Of a stretch of DNA of 5,897 nt, positions 4,614 to 5,897 are shown one piece after another. The notes beneath the pieces are model-generated. The model had not been told where the DNA came from. It searched no databases and saw nothing but the letters and a program-made list of their open reading frames with translations. The position numbers were made by a program, and so were the translations under genes. Position 1 is the stretch's first letter. Each line of letters opens with the position of its first letter. The DNA is from Myxococcales bacterium (GTDB lineage: Bacteria > Myxococcota > Polyangia > Fen-1088). The DNA is taken from positions 1 through 5,897 of the forward strand of contig PMLH01000482.1 of NCBI GenBank assembly GCA_003159055.1, given 5' to 3'.

Positions 4614-5897
4614 CTACCAGCGCTCGGTGTCTTTCTTGCCAGCCGGATCGGGAGGAGGCGCCACGGCTGGACGTTCCGTCGGTCTGTCGGGCTTCCTCGC
4701 CTTGCTGGTGGTGGAGGGCCTCTTGTGCGTCTTTCCATCCCGCAGATCTGCTTCGACATCGTGGCTCGGCAGTTGCGGTTGCTCGATGGCGCGGACGGGG
4801 TCGGGCGGCGGCGGTGGAGTGGGCGGAGGTACGAACGGCTCGGGAGGAGCTGCGGTCGTCGTGGTTTCGGTCACGGCGGGCTTACCCGACGGGCGTGTTA
4901 CCAGCACCGTGATGATGAGGCCGGCGGCAGCCAGTGCAACGACGGTCGCGATCGCGATGATGGTGTTCCGTTTGGCGCGGAAGGTGACGTCGGTGTCGCG
5001 GACCTCGCCGGTCGCGTTGCGGAAGGTGGTGGTTTGCTTGACGGCGCCGGGGACCTCGCCGCTGGCGTTTGGATCGACCAGCGTCGATATGTGCGACGGC
5101 GGACGTGACGGCGCACGCGACGGTGGACGCGACGGTGGACGCGACGGCATATGCGCCCCGCCCACGACTGGCGGCGGGGTGATGGTCACATCGAAAGGCA
5201 TCACGGCCCGCTGGGCGGCGACGCTCTGCTCGTCGCTGAGAAGTGCGGTACGCACCGTCGAGGGGGCCACGATGGCCGGCGGTGTTGCATGCGAGGCCAT
5301 CTGGCCGCGAAGGGCGGCCTGGAACTCAAGCATGTTTTGGAAGCGGTTGTTCGGATCCTTGGCCAGCGCGCAAAGTATCGCCGCCGCGACAGCGTCGGGA
5401 ATCGCCGGATTCTTGCTTTGCGGCGGCTCGGGCTCGCGCATCACGTGCATGATGATGATGTCGCCGAACCCCTCGCTGACGAAGGGCGGTGCCCCGCACA
5501 GCATTTCGTAAAGGATGATGCCCAGCGCGTAGATGTCGGTGCGCTGATCCAGCTTCTCGATCAGCCCCTGGCACTGCTCGGGCGACATGTACGCGGCCGT
5601 GCCCATGATGGCACCGGTGCGCGTCTTCATCGAGCTGCCGCGCATGTCGTCGCGCAGTTTTGCGATGCCGAAGTCGAGCACTTTCACACGCTCGCCCGAG
5701 CCGACCATCTCGTCGGGCACCAGGAACAGGTTGTCGGGCTTGAGGTCGCGGTGAACGATGCCCTTGCTGTGAGCTGCGGCCAGCGCCGACGCAGTCTGGA
5801 ACGCGATCTCGACGGCAGCATCGACCGGCATTGGCCGGACGCGCTCGAGGCGCGACGACAGACTTTCGCCTTCCAGAAACTCCATCAACATGTACGG
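4614..5897 (-). CDS. Membrane-anchored Ser/Thr protein kinase, N-lobe cut off by window edge
   Basis: The frame runs off the right edge reading P-Y-M-L-M-E-F-L-E-G-E-S-L, the hinge of a Hanks-type kinase, so the P-loop, the ATP-binding Lys and the start lie beyond 5897. Counting from the Met at 5891: catalytic loop HRDLKPDN (47-54) with Asp49 as base, DFG (73-75), GTAAYMSPEQ (97-106), and TDIYALGIILYEMLCG (118-133). All residues expected for an active RD-type kinase in this part are present. After the domain (~200) comes a linker with tandem PSRP units (249-266), one membrane span (about 309-332), then a Thr-, Pro- and Lys/Arg-rich tail to residue 425. The tail lacks PASTA or other recognisable sensor domains. 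The kinase would phosphorylate cytosolic proteins in response to an envelope cue or a partner; target unknown. This architecture is very common in Myxococcota. Confidence 0.93.
   Translation of the reverse strand, partial: PYMLMEFLEGESLSSRLERVRPMPVDAAVEIAFQTASALAAAHSKGIVHRDLKPDNLFLVPDEMVGSGERVKVLDFGIAKLRDDMRGSSMKTRTGAIMGTAAYMSPEQCQGLIEKLDQRTDIYALGIILYEMLCGAPPFVSEGFGDIIIMHVMREPEPPQSKNPAIPDAVAAAILCALAKDPNNRFQNMLEFQAALRGQMASHATPPAIVAPSTVRTALLSDEQSVAAQRAVMPFDVTITPPPVVGGAHMPSRPPSRPPSRAPSRPPSHISTLVDPNASGEVPGAVKQTTTFRNATGEVRDTDVTFRAKRNTIIAIATVVALAAAGLIITVLVTRPSGKPAVTETTTTAAPPEPFVPPPTPPPPPDPVRAIEQPQLPSHDVEADLRDGKTHKRPSTTSKARKPDRPTERPAVAPPPDPAGKKDTERW
5089..5148 (-). repeat. 12-bp in-frame tandem repeat coding PSRP units in the kinase linker
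   Basis: On the plus strand, four 12-base units follow one another from 5101: ggacgtgacggc, gcacgcgacggt, ggacgcgacggt and ggacgcgacggc. A degenerate fifth (atgtgcgacggc) precedes them at 5089. Read on the minus strand, each encodes a Pro-Ser-Arg-Pro/Ala tetrapeptide. The length of 12 keeps the kinase in frame, so copy number can change without breaking the protein. It sits between the kinase domain and the membrane span, where it would act as a flexible basic spacer. Confidence 0.85.

Noticed and set aside
5089..5148. Tandem repeats considered as a CRISPR array
   Set aside because: Units are 12 bases, contiguous without spacers, and in frame within a protein gene.
4267..5511. Plus-strand open frame of 414 codons across the GtrA and kinase genes
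   Set aside because: It is Gly/Ser/Val-rich antisense text without motifs. The minus strand carries HRD, DFG and SPE kinase signatures in the same bases.

Overview
The window is GC-rich and gene-dense. It holds five protein genes, two of them cut by the window edges. A GC-biased genome, an HRD-type Ser/Thr kinase with a Pro/Ser/Arg linker, one membrane span and a proline-rich tail, and a DUF3494 ice-binding protein together suggest a soil member of the Myxococcota. This assignment is inferred from gene style only. No RNA gene, insertion sequence, CRISPR array or origin was seen.

Layout, plus strand: (1) the C-terminal part of a secreted DUF3494 ice-binding protein (3-551), followed by two adjoining hairpins (561-605). 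(2) A 175-base gap with no convincing promoter. (3) A PF00756-type alpha/beta-hydrolase esterase with an N-terminal export signal (727-1653). (4) Six bases later and in the same frame, a MATE-family multidrug/solute exporter (1660-3078). (5) A short junction with a TGATG overlap, a four-codon mini-ORF and a perfect 6+6 inverted repeat. (6) A radical SAM enzyme with a CX3CX2C core and a Cys-rich C-terminus (3144-4205).

Layout, minus strand: (7) a GtrA-family four-helix membrane protein (4087-4554), whose 3' end overlaps the radical SAM gene tail to tail by 119 bases. (8) 59 bases upstream of it on the same strand, the C-terminal two thirds of a membrane-anchored Ser/Thr protein kinase (4614-5897, N-lobe outside the window).

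The esterase, MATE and radical SAM genes share strand and close spacing and may form one transcription unit: an exported hydrolase, an exporter and a metal-dependent modifying enzyme. That could be a small make-modify-export cassette, but no substrate or precursor peptide is visible, so the joint function is speculation. The kinase and GtrA genes may form a second, opposing unit. The most unusual points are the reading-frame architecture at the MATE/radical SAM junction and the convergent overlap in which the conserved C-terminus of GtrA is written on the back of the radical SAM tail.
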